Positions 17,767-25,127 of a DNA stretch of 64,000 nt are shown here, piece after piece. Every line of letters begins with the position of its first letter. The first letter of the stretch is position 1. The stretch covers positions 3,968,001-4,032,000 of the forward strand of contig NZ_JACHMX010000001.1 of NCBI RefSeq assembly GCF_014205155.1, written 5' to 3'. A program made the position numbers and the translations under genes. The notes below the pieces were generated by a model, which saw nothing but the letters and a program-made list of their open reading frames with translations, searched no databases and was not told the origin of the DNA. The stretch comes from Amycolatopsis umgeniensis (lineage in GTDB: Bacteria > Actinomycetota > Actinomycetes > Mycobacteriales > Pseudonocardiaceae).

Positions 17767-18493
17767 ATCCGGCGCCGCGCATCGTGTGGATCATCGGTTC
17801 CCTGTCGGCGTCGATCTTCTTGCGGAGGTAGGAGATGTACAGCTCGACGATGTTGGCCTGGCCGCCGAAGTCGTAGCTCCACACGCGATCGAGGATCTGC
17901 GCCTTCGACAGCACGCGCTTCGGATTGCGCATGAGATACCGCAGCAGTTCGAACTCGGTCGCGGTCAGCGGCACCGGATCGCCGCCGCGGTGCACTTCGC
18001 GGCTGTCCTCGTCCAGGGTCAGGTCGCCGACGACCAGCGTCGAACCGCTCGGTCCGGCGACGCCGCCCGCGCGCCGCAGCAGCGCGCGCAACCGCAGCGC
18101 GACTTCCTCGAGGCTGAACGGTTTGGTGACGTAGTCGTCGCCGCCCGCGGTGAGCCCGGCGATCCGGTCCTCCACCGCGTCCTTCGCGGTCAGGAACAGC
18201 ACCGGCAGGTTCGGCACCTCGGAACGCAGGCGGCGCAGCACGTCCAGGCCGCTCATATCCGGCAACATGACGTCCAGCACCACCGCGTCCGGCCGGAATT
18301 CCCTGGCGACGCGGACCGCTTCGGTGCCGTCGGCGGCGGTGCGGATGTCCCAGCCCTCCATGCGCAGGGCCATCGACACGAGTTCGGACAAGGTCGCCTC
18401 GTCGTCGACGACCAGCACGCGCACGGGGCTGCCGTCGGCGCGGCGCAAGCCGGCCTTCGCGGAACCGGACGAAGGGACGTTCACACTGGTCAT
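17744..18493 (-). CDS. OmpR/PhoB-family response regulator
   Basis: A 249-residue regulator. The receiver has acidic pocket VVDDE (29-32), phosphoacceptor Asp74 in VVLDVMLP and the conserved lysine in VTKPFS. A C-terminal winged helix includes ILDRVWSYDFGGQANIVELYISYLRKKI. Start ATG 18493 is chosen over earlier in-frame codons because it lies close to the receiver. It partners the overlapping kinase. The divergent 199-residue membrane-anchored protein at 18664 is a plausible target. Confidence 0.92.
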   Translation of the reverse strand: MTSVNVPSSGSAKAGLRRADGSPVRVLVVDDEATLSELVSMALRMEGWDIRTAADGTEAVRVAREFRPDAVVLDVMLPDMSGLDVLRRLRSEVPNLPVLFLTAKDAVEDRIAGLTAGGDDYVTKPFSLEEVALRLRALLRRAGGVAGPSGSTLVVGDLTLDEDSREVHRGGDPVPLTATEFELLRYLMRNPKRVLSKAQILDRVWSYDFGGQANIVELYISYLRKKIDADREPMIHTMRGAGYVLKPAG

Positions 18494-18663
18494 GGTGCCA
18501 TCCTGGGCGGCGCCGGTGAGCCTTCCCTGTGTCCCACCTGTGCGTTTCCTGTGAACGATCACCCTGCCGGGGAGGGAAACACAGCGCGTGCCCACCAACG
18601 GCACAGCTTCCGCACAGCGACGGCGCCGAGCATGGCCGCAACCGAGTACACGGAGGCGACCAG

Positions 18664-19263
18664 ATGACCGAACCGACCAAACCCGCCGAACCCCCGGCGG
18701 GCGAGACCGCCGCTTGGGGTGCTCCCGCCCCGGCGGGCGAACCGAAGAAGGCCTGGTCGGGCCGCAAGACCGCGATCGCGGCCGGGGTGGCGGTGGTGAT
18801 CGCCGCCGGTGGCGGCGCCGCGATCTGGGCCGGGACCGCCGCGAACGGCGCCGAACAGGGCCAGGGCGGGATGATGGGCGGCCCCGGCGGCGGCCGGATG
18901 ATCTTCGACGGCGGGATGCCGCGCGACGCGCTGCACGGCGACTTCGTGGTCTCCGACGGGAACGGCGGCTACCGCACCGAGCGGACGCAGACCGGGGAGA
19001 TCACCGAGATCAGCGCGACGTCCGTCAGCCTGACCAGCAAGGACGGCTACAAGCAGGTCTACACGATCGACGCGTCGACACGGAAGACAGGCGATCCCAA
19101 GACCGGCGAGACGGTGACGGTGAACGCCAAGGTCACCGGGAACACCGCGACGGTGACGAGTATCGGCAAGGCCGGGCAGAACGGTGGACAACCGGGACAG
19201 GGCCGGCGAGGTCAAGGCCAGCCGGGGCAAGGCGGTCAGGGTGGACCGCCGCCCGGCTACTGA
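18664..19263 (+). CDS. membrane-anchored protein with DUF5666-like domain
   Basis: A 199-residue protein. A Pro/Glu-rich cytoplasmic N-terminus leads to one membrane helix (about residues 38-58). A glycine/methionine-rich segment follows, then a small beta domain (GEITEISATSVSLTSKDGYKQVY) of the DUF5666 type, and a Gln/Gly-rich tail. GGAGG lies 6-10 bp before the ATG. It is divergent from the OmpR-type two-component genes by 170 bp and may report envelope state or be regulated by them (inference). Its last 7 bp overlap the convergent kinase-like gene. Confidence 0.75.
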   Translation: MTEPTKPAEPPAGETAAWGAPAPAGEPKKAWSGRKTAIAAGVAVVIAAGGGAAIWAGTAANGAEQGQGGMMGGPGGGRMIFDGGMPRDALHGDFVVSDGNGGYRTERTQTGEITEISATSVSLTSKDGYKQVYTIDASTRKTGDPKTGETVTVNAKVTGNTATVTSIGKAGQNGGQPGQGRRGQGQPGQGGQGGPPPGY

Positions 19264-20330
19264 CGCACGGCGGCGAGCAGTGCGGCGGCCGTCTCGGCGG
19301 GCTCCTGTCCGGAGGTGTCGAGGACGACGCTGTCGCCGCGGGAACTCCGCGCCCGCGCCGCCTCGGTGATCGCGCGAGCGGCCACCCGGTCCCGTACGCC
19401 GGGTGGCGCGCCGCGTAGTTCGTCGCCCGCCAGCAGGGCGGACTCGCCCTCGGCCCGGCGCCGGACGCGCTCGGTGAGCGTCTCGGCGTCCGCGTCGAGA
19501 TGGACGACGGTGACGTCCTCGAAGGCTTTCCGGTGCTCCGGCAGGAATTCCCTGGCCACGACGAGCAAACGCCGCGCTCCGGCCTCGCGGTGACCGCGCC
19601 AGACGGCCGCGAGGTTCGCCGCCTCGACGGCCGGATCCGGACCGGGGCTCACGAACCCGAATTGCGCGAGATCGACGTAGGCGACCGGCGTCTCCCGCTG
19701 CCAGAAGTCCCGCAGCACGCTCCACGCGGCTGTCGACTTGCCGACGGCCGTCGGACCGGTCACCACGGTCACCGGTCCGGGCTGCGGTTCCACGGCGGAC
19801 GGCGGCAGGACCGGCCCGTCTTCCACGACGCAGCGCCGGAACAGGTCCTCCACGGTCTTTTCCGGCGACTGCCCTGTCGTGTCCGTCTTCTCGCCGAAGC
19901 CGGTGCGGTCGTAGGCGTCCGCCACCTCCTCGAGAGCGGGAAGGGCGGCGGCGGGCGAACCGCGGCCGAGGAACCGGCTCCGGAGTTCGTCGCGATCGCA
20001 GGTCAGCCGGACGAGCGTGAGATCGAAGTCGCGGCCCTCGAAAGACGGCTCGACACCGATTTCGAGATCCACCACCCCGGACACGACGAGCTGCTCGGCA
20101 CCCCGGCGGCGCAGGATCTCCAGTACCCGCAGCAGGTTGGCCGCCTTGATCGCGTGCGCGGCGTCCCCTCCGCCCGGGGGCGGGCCGATCAGGCCGAGCT
20201 GGTCGATGTCGACGTACGCGACGTTGCCGCCGGCCTCCACGATGCGCGTGTACAGACCCCAGGCGATGGTGGACTTCCCCGATCCCGGCGCTCCGGTGGT
20301 CCAGAGCACGGGGGTCTTCGCGGCCTTCAT
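19257..20330 (-). CDS. tandem P-loop kinase-like protein
   Basis: A 357-residue cytoplasmic protein made of two related P-loop halves. The first Walker A is TGAPGSGKST (about residue 12) and the second is TGPTAVGKST (about residue 185). Both halves carry a following AYVD strand (NVAYVDIDQLG and PVAYVDLAQFG), as in small-molecule kinases such as adenylylsulfate or chloramphenicol kinases. The repeated order points to internal duplication. ATG 20330 is chosen because it starts the first strand. The substrate is unknown. Confidence 0.75.
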   Translation of the reverse strand: MKAAKTPVLWTTGAPGSGKSTIAWGLYTRIVEAGGNVAYVDIDQLGLIGPPPGGGDAAHAIKAANLLRVLEILRRRGAEQLVVSGVVDLEIGVEPSFEGRDFDLTLVRLTCDRDELRSRFLGRGSPAAALPALEEVADAYDRTGFGEKTDTTGQSPEKTVEDLFRRCVVEDGPVLPPSAVEPQPGPVTVVTGPTAVGKSTAAWSVLRDFWQRETPVAYVDLAQFGFVSPGPDPAVEAANLAAVWRGHREAGARRLLVVAREFLPEHRKAFEDVTVVHLDADAETLTERVRRRAEGESALLAGDELRGAPPGVRDRVAARAITEAARARSSRGDSVVLDTSGQEPAETAAALLAAVRQ

Positions 20331-20382
20331 GGCTTTTGATCTTAGGAACCCCTGTCCACCGAAATAGGGCAGAGTTGGGCGC

Positions 20383-21558
20383 GTGCGGGACATCAGTGGT
20401 TCGCTGGCGAGGCAGGCCTGTGCGGTCGCGGCCGTCTGCCTGGTGGCCGACGCCGGGCTGTTCCTCATCGACGGACCGCCGCTCTCGCTCGGCTGGCAGG
20501 CGTGGGTGGTGTTGCTGGGCGGGATCTTCGCCAACGCCGCGCTCGCCGGGCCGTCGCGGTATTCCGGCTGGGTTTCGGCCGCGCACGCCGTACTGCTCAC
20601 CGCCGCGCCGCTCCTGCTGTTCCCCTACGACCACTATCTGCAGGCCACCAACGCGGGCGTGCTGATCGCGGGATACCGCGCGGGCGCCTGGCTGTCGGCC
20701 AAACCCGCGCTGGCCGCGCTGGCCGCGATGCTCGCCGGGCTCTTCGCCTGCATCTTCATCCCCGCCGATCGAGGCGACCGGGACTGGCGGCTGGTGCTCA
20801 TCGAGGTCGGCATAAGCGGTCTGCTGCCGTGGATGGTCGGCCGCTACACGACCGCCCGGCGCGCGTACATCGCCGATCTCCAGCGCGTGGAGGAACAACG
20901 GCAGCAGCACGAAGCCGAGGCGGTGCGCCGTGCCGTCGCCGAAGAACGCACGACGATCGCCCGCGACCTGCACGACGTGATCTCGCATCACGTCAGCGCG
21001 ATCGGCGTGCACGCGGGCGCCGCGCGGCTCGGGCTACCGGAGGGCGAACCCGCCGCACGGCGTTCGCTCTCCGCCGTCGAATCGTCGAGCCGGGCCGCGA
21101 TGGCCGATCTGCGTCGCCTGCTGGATCTGTTGCACGGCAAGGAGAACGGGGACGCGCAGCGCCAACCGGGGCTCGACAATCTCGACGAGCTGCTCGACAA
21201 CCTCCGCACCGCCGGCCTGCCCGTGCGGCTGACCAGCCACGGCGGGCCGAGGGAACTGCCGGGATCGGTGGACGTCGCGCTGTACCGCATCGCGCAGGAG
21301 GCGCTGACGAACGCGCTCCGGCACGGCTCCGGCAAGACCGTGGAAATCGACCTCGCCTACCGGCAGACCGAGGTCGTCCTCACGATCACGAACGAAATCG
21401 GCCGCGCACGCCGGAACTCGGCGGCCGAGTCGACCAAACGCGGTCTCGCCGGGATCAGGCAGCGGGTCGCGCTGTTCGGCGGACAGGCGGAATGCGGGCC
21501 GCTCGACGACGGGCGGCACTGGCGGGTTCGAGTCGGATTTCCTTTGGAGGCGGAGTGA
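20383..21558 (+). CDS. sensor histidine kinase, NarL/DesK-partner class (HisKA_3)
   Basis: A 391-residue protein beginning at GTG 20383. About five hydrophobic segments fill residues 8-150, then a short coiled region leads to the dimerisation domain with His197 in ARDLHDVISHHVSAIGVHAG. The ATPase domain has a degenerate N-box (QEALTNALRHG) and a GLAGIRQRV G-box. There is no large extracytoplasmic domain, so the membrane part itself probably senses. The stop overlaps the regulator start (GTGA). Confidence 0.9.
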   Translation: MRDISGSLARQACAVAAVCLVADAGLFLIDGPPLSLGWQAWVVLLGGIFANAALAGPSRYSGWVSAAHAVLLTAAPLLLFPYDHYLQATNAGVLIAGYRAGAWLSAKPALAALAAMLAGLFACIFIPADRGDRDWRLVLIEVGISGLLPWMVGRYTTARRAYIADLQRVEEQRQQHEAEAVRRAVAEERTTIARDLHDVISHHVSAIGVHAGAARLGLPEGEPAARRSLSAVESSSRAAMADLRRLLDLLHGKENGDAQRQPGLDNLDELLDNLRTAGLPVRLTSHGGPRELPGSVDVALYRIAQEALTNALRHGSGKTVEIDLAYRQTEVVLTITNEIGRARRNSAAESTKRGLAGIRQRVALFGGQAECGPLDDGRHWRVRVGFPLEAE

Positions 21559-22211
21559 TCCGGGTTCTGCTGGCGGACGATCACGCGATGTTCCGGTCCG
21601 GGATGCGCGCGGTACTGGACACCCAGGCGGATTTCGAATGCGTCGGCGAGGCCGCGGACGGACGCGAGGCCGTCACGCAGGCGGCCGCCCTGCGCCCGGA
21701 CGTCGCGGTGCTCGACGTCCGGATGCCCAAATTGGACGGTCTGGCCGCGACCGAGGCGATCATGTCCGCGCCGGGCAACGACACCCGTGTCCTCGTGCTG
21801 ACGACCTACGACTCCGACGAGTACGTCTACCGCGCGCTGCGGGCCGGTGCGAGCGGGTTCCTGCTGAAGAGCCTCGCCCCCGAAGAACTCGTCTCGGCCA
21901 TGCGGGTGGCCGCGCGCGGGGACGCGCTGATCGACCCGACGGTGACCCGGCGGCTCGTGTCGACCTTCGCCACCAGCATCGAACCCGTGGCCGCCGAACC
22001 GGCGGAACTGGAACGGCTCACCTCACGCGAACGCGAAGTCCTCATGCTGGTTGCCGACGCCTCCAGCAACGCGGAGATCGCCGTGCGGCTGCACGTGGGC
22101 GAGGAGACGGTGAAGACCCACGTTTCCCGGATACTCGCGAAGCTCGGGCTGCGGGACAGGGTGCACGCCGTCGTCTACGCCTATCGCAACGGTCTCGTCG
22201 GCGGCCGGTGA
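21555..22211 (+). CDS. NarL/LuxR-family response regulator
   Basis: A 218-residue regulator starting at GTG 21555, which overlaps the kinase stop by 4 bp. The receiver has LLADDH and phosphoacceptor Asp54 in AVLDVRMP. The LuxR-type HTH at about residues 150-212 contains LTSREREVLMLVADASSNAEIA and VKTHVSRILAKLGLRDR. It forms a standard kinase-regulator unit; the target genes are unknown. The small membrane protein that follows is a possible member of the operon. Confidence 0.92.
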   Translation: MIRVLLADDHAMFRSGMRAVLDTQADFECVGEAADGREAVTQAAALRPDVAVLDVRMPKLDGLAATEAIMSAPGNDTRVLVLTTYDSDEYVYRALRAGASGFLLKSLAPEELVSAMRVAARGDALIDPTVTRRLVSTFATSIEPVAAEPAELERLTSREREVLMLVADASSNAEIAVRLHVGEETVKTHVSRILAKLGLRDRVHAVVYAYRNGLVGGR

Positions 22212-22278
22212 TCGGTTCGCCGGATGGGGCTCCCGGTGCCAGAATCGCCACAGGTCACGTCGAGGCGGGGAGCTGCGA

Positions 22279-22491
22279 ATGAAGCGCTGGGTCACGCTGA
22301 CGATCGGGCTGGTCTTCTTGCTGGTCGGCGGTGTCTGGGTGCTGCAAGGCGCCGGCGTGCTGACCGGCAGCTTCATGACCGGGCAGAAGCTGTGGTTCCT
22401 GATCGGGCTCGTCGCGTTCCTGGTCGGGGTGGTGCTGGTGGCGGCCACCGCCCGGCGTACGCGACGGGCGCCCACCGACGACCAGGCGTAA
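22279..22491 (+). CDS. small two-helix membrane protein
   Basis: A 70-residue protein with two hydrophobic helices (about residues 5-27 and 38-57) and a basic C-terminal tail. The ATG is preceded by GGCGGGGAGC, a usable ribosome binding site. It follows the NarL-type regulator by 67 bp on the same strand. I do not recognise the family. Confidence 0.65.
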   Translation: MKRWVTLTIGLVFLLVGGVWVLQGAGVLTGSFMTGQKLWFLIGLVAFLVGVVLVAATARRTRRAPTDDQA

Positions 22492-22497
22492 ACCCCT

Positions 22498-22568
22498 CGC
22501 TTGCGGGTCGGCTTCGGGTGTCGCGGTGGGGTGGGCTGCTCGCTTGCGTGTCGGCTTCGGGTGTCGCG
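22498..22568 (+). repeat. 28-bp imperfect direct repeat
   Basis: Copies at 22498-22525 and 22541-22568 are identical except for one base (CTTGCGGG against CTTGCGTG), with the common part TCGGCTTCGGGTGTCGCG. The second copy runs into the left arm of the adjacent hairpin. GGTGGGGTGGGC also occurs on both sides of that hairpin. It looks like a decayed duplication in the 397-bp convergent gap. Confidence 0.7.
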
Positions 22569-22615
22569 AAAGCCACTTTCGGGACGTCTGATGTCCCGAA
22601 AGTGGCTTTCGCGAC
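22563..22615. terminator. perfect 23-bp-arm hairpin, family 2
   Basis: Arms 22563-22585 and 22593-22615 are perfectly complementary around the loop GTCTGAT. The core AAGCCACTTTCG is shared with the hairpin at 22706. It sits between the convergent small membrane protein and the Ddn-like gene. Confidence 0.7.
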
Positions 22616-22705
22616 ATCGGGGTGGGGTGGGCGTCCGCAACCCGCGCGCAGCACGGTCACGACCGCTGGCACCGACACCTCACCCGGCACGCGAAGCTAC
22701 GGGCA

Positions 22706-22764
22706 GGCGTTGCGAACGCCACTTTCGCAACCTTCAGTGTTGCGAAAGTGGCGTTCGCAACGCC
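22706..22764. terminator. perfect 25-bp-arm hairpin, family 2
   Basis: Arms 22706-22730 and 22740-22764 are perfect inverted repeats around a 9-nt loop. The CCACTTTCG core and its complement match the neighbouring hairpin, while the outer arm is different (TTGCGAACG). The rest of the 22492-22888 gap holds no gene that I can support. Confidence 0.7.
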
Positions 22765-22888
22765 CCCGCAGCCCGACCGCGACCAAGGCACGTTTGCCTG
22801 ACCCCGCGCTAGCCATTCAAGAGCGCGACCCCCACGCGGATCTGGGGCGCGTGGGTTGCCGCTGGAGTCCGTGAAGGCAACTTCAGGG

Positions 22889-23338
22889 CTAGGCGATCTT
22901 GAAGATCGGGTAGCCGGGCGCGATCTCGAGGAGCGTTTCGTCGGACGCCTTCGCGTCGACACCGTCGAAGAACACGCCGACCTCGAACTTCCAGCGCTTG
23001 AGGTAGGCGCGCAGGATTTCGGGCTTCTCTTCGTCGGCGAGTTCGGTGTAGGTGAACGTCTCGGTGCGGCGCCCGACGCTGAGCTGCCCCTCACCCGCGA
23101 CCCGCAGGTTGCGCACCCACTGCGTGACACCGCGCGGCGCGACCAGGTAGCGCTCGCCGTCCAGCTTCAGCAGGTTGACCGGGACCGAGCGCAGTTCGCC
23201 GCTCTTGCGGCCCCGGACCGAGAGGACCCGGCTGCCCAGGACGCTCACGCCGAGCCTCGTCAGCTTGAGCACGAACTCGTTGAACGCGCTGGTCGCCTTG
23301 GCGGGCTTGACGTAGCGGGTGGCGGTGGCGGTGGTCAT
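22889..23338 (-). CDS. Ddn-like F420-dependent nitroreductase/oxidoreductase
   Basis: A 149-residue split beta-barrel protein of the deazaflavin-dependent nitroreductase family (related to mycobacterial Ddn and FGD-coupled quinone reductases). Recognisable are LSVRGRKSGELRSVPV, LVAPRGVTQWVRNLR and a short C-terminus. It would use reduced F420 to reduce quinones, nitro compounds or similar. It is divergent from a TetR gene across 117 bp carrying repeated palindromic sites, so it is probably the TetR target. ATG 23338 is chosen because it precedes the family N-terminus. Confidence 0.85.
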   Translation of the reverse strand: MTTATATRYVKPAKATSAFNEFVLKLTRLGVSVLGSRVLSVRGRKSGELRSVPVNLLKLDGERYLVAPRGVTQWVRNLRVAGEGQLSVGRRTETFTYTELADEEKPEILRAYLKRWKFEVGVFFDGVDAKASDETLLEIAPGYPIFKIA

Positions 23339-23358
23339 CTCGGCTCCTCGAAGTTTTC

Positions 23359-23455
23359 GAGAGCAGCGCTCTCTGTTAAGAGCAGTGAACACCAGAGCGG
23401 TGCATTGTGTCAAGAGCAGTGCTCTCGTTTAGGTGCGATGCTCTATGGTGAGAGC
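23359..23455. promoter_or_regulatory. TetR operator array with repeated AGAGCAGYGCTCT sites
   Basis: Two palindromes with 3-nt centres, GAGAGC-AGC-GCTCTC at 23359-23373 and AGAGC-AGT-GCTCT at 23413-23425, plus half-sites AAGAGCAGTG at about 23378 and GAGAGC at 23450, lie between the divergent Ddn-like and TetR genes. This is the expected place for autoregulation and control of the oxidoreductase. Confidence 0.65.
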
Positions 23456-24145
23456 ATGGCCGCCACCCAGACCGCGCGTGAACGCGCCCGCGCCGAGCTC
23501 ACCCGCGAGATCAAGGACGAAGCCCGCCGCCAGCTCGCCGAGGTCGGCGCGCTGGGCCTTTCGCTCCGGGCCGTCGCCCGGGAGTTGGGCATGGTCTCGT
23601 CGGCGCTCTACCGGTACTTCTCCAGTCGTGAGCAGCTGCTGACAGCCTTAATCGTCGATGCCTACAACGCCGTCGGCGAGGCCGCGGAGGCCGCCGACGA
23701 CGCCAAGAAGGCTCCGCTGGAGCGGTGGACGTCGATCTGGCAAGCGGTCCGAGACTGGGCGAAGGCACATCCGCACGAGTACGCGCTGATCTACGGCTCG
23801 CCGATCCCCGGCTACCAGGCCCCGCAGGACACCGTCGCGCCCGCGGGCCGGGTGGCGTTCGCCCTGGTCGCGGTGCTGCGCGACGCCAACCTCCGGGTCG
23901 AGACCGAGGTCGGCGAGATGCCTGTCGAGCTATTGCACCAGCTCGACGCCGTCGCGGGAGTTCTCAAGATCAACCTGGCCCCCGAGACGGCCTCCCGGCT
24001 GATCATGTCCTGGACCCAGCTGTTCGGGATGATCAACTTCGAGTTGTTCGGCCAGTACGTCGGCTCGGTCGACCCGTCGGACGCCTTCTTCGCGCACGGG
24101 ATCCGTCAGATGGCCGAGTTCACCGGGATCAAGATGACCGGCTGA
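23456..24145 (+). CDS. TetR-family transcriptional regulator (1)
   Basis: A 229-residue regulator. The N-terminal HTH includes LSLRAVARELGMVSSALYRYFSSREQLLTALI; the C-terminal ligand domain resembles the WHG-type (AHPHEYALIYGSPIPGYQAP). I start at ATG 23456; an in-frame ATG at 23438 would add six residues. Codon 65 is TTA, a rare leucine codon in such genomes that can make expression depend on a scarce tRNA. It probably represses itself and the divergent Ddn-like gene. It overlaps the convergent second TetR by 17 bp. Confidence 0.88.
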   Translation: MAATQTARERARAELTREIKDEARRQLAEVGALGLSLRAVARELGMVSSALYRYFSSREQLLTALIVDAYNAVGEAAEAADDAKKAPLERWTSIWQAVRDWAKAHPHEYALIYGSPIPGYQAPQDTVAPAGRVAFALVAVLRDANLRVETEVGEMPVELLHQLDAVAGVLKINLAPETASRLIMSWTQLFGMINFELFGQYVGSVDPSDAFFAHGIRQMAEFTGIKMTG

Positions 24146-24752
24146 GCGCGGTCCAAGACCGCATGAGCAGCTGGACGGCGTCCACCGCGTCCTCGTCGCC
24201 GGTCCCCTCGGGGCTGAGGAAACGCTGCAGCAGGAGCCCGTCCTCGAGCGCGTGCAGGATCAGCGCGAGGAAGGCGGGCTCGGCGGGCGGCGCCGCGCCC
24301 CGTACGGCGAGTTCGGTCCGGACAGAGGTCTCGAGCAGTGCCCTTGTCGACTTCTCGCCTTCGCCGACGAGCGGTCGCGCCTCGGGATTGCGCAGCGCGT
24401 ACAGGGCCAGCTCGGTGCGCAGGATCAGCCAGCCTTCGAGGTGTTCGGCGCGCTCGACGTTCCAAGCGCGCAGCCTGTCCATCATCTCGGCGAAAGAACC
24501 GACACCCGAACTCAACGCGGCCACTTCTTCGGCCTCGCGCTGGGTCCGGCGGCGCAGCAACTCGACGACCAGCTCGTGTTTGCCGTCGAAGTTGCCGTAG
24601 AAGGCGCCGCGGGTGAACCCGGCGCGTTCGGCGATCTGCTCGACCGACGTGCCGTTGACCCCGCGTTCGGCGAACAGCTCGGCGGCCGCCGCGAGCAGGC
24701 GCTGTCTGGTCTGCTCGCGACTCTCTTCCCGCGTCAAGCGCTTCGCCGTCAC
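24129..24752 (-). CDS. TetR-family transcriptional regulator (2)
   Basis: A 207-residue regulator with a canonical HTH (TSVEQIAERAGFTRGAFYGNFDGKHELV at about 36-63) and an all-helical effector domain. The ATG at 24752 gives an N-terminus with MTAKRLTREESREQTR. A 64-residue membrane protein lies 10 bp upstream on the same strand, so they share an operon; that protein may be the regulated effector. The ligand is unknown. Confidence 0.88.
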   Translation of the reverse strand: MTAKRLTREESREQTRQRLLAAAAELFAERGVNGTSVEQIAERAGFTRGAFYGNFDGKHELVVELLRRRTQREAEEVAALSSGVGSFAEMMDRLRAWNVERAEHLEGWLILRTELALYALRNPEARPLVGEGEKSTRALLETSVRTELAVRGAAPPAEPAFLALILHALEDGLLLQRFLSPEGTGDEDAVDAVQLLMRSWTALSRSS

Positions 24753-24762
24753 ATGGCGAAGC

Positions 24763-24957
24763 TTAGAGCTCTCGGCTTCCCTGCTTGCCTGTCAGCCAGA
24801 CCCCGCCCGCGAGGACGGCGACGGCGACCACGACGGCCAGCGCGGTGAGCGGCCACAGCGCCTGGCTCGCGAAGAAGGCGGCGACGGCCCCGAAGAGAAC
24901 GGCGACGAGGAGCAACGGCGTGGTCCGGACGGCTGCGGCGGCGGGGACGGTGGCCAT
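24763..24957 (-). CDS. small membrane protein, two helices
   Basis: A 64-residue hydrophobic protein with helices at about residues 12-31 and 35-54 and a charged tail (TGKQGSREL). AAGGGAAAGC precedes the ATG by a few bases. It is co-directional with, and ten bases upstream of, the second TetR gene. I do not recognise a family. Confidence 0.62.
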   Translation of the reverse strand: MATVPAAAAVRTTPLLLVAVLFGAVAAFFASQALWPLTALAVVVAVAVLAGGVWLTGKQGSREL

Positions 24958-25127
24958 GGGAGCTTTCCCTTCGAGGGTGGTGCGCGGAACACTCGGTTTT
25001 CGCGGATGGGACCGCGCCGGTTCGGTGGCCTTACGCCGACTGGGGCACGGATCACCCTTCCGGGCGAGATACCGGCGTGGCGGCTAACGTCACGCCGAGG
25101 ACGACATCGAGGGAAAGGCGGCTCGCG

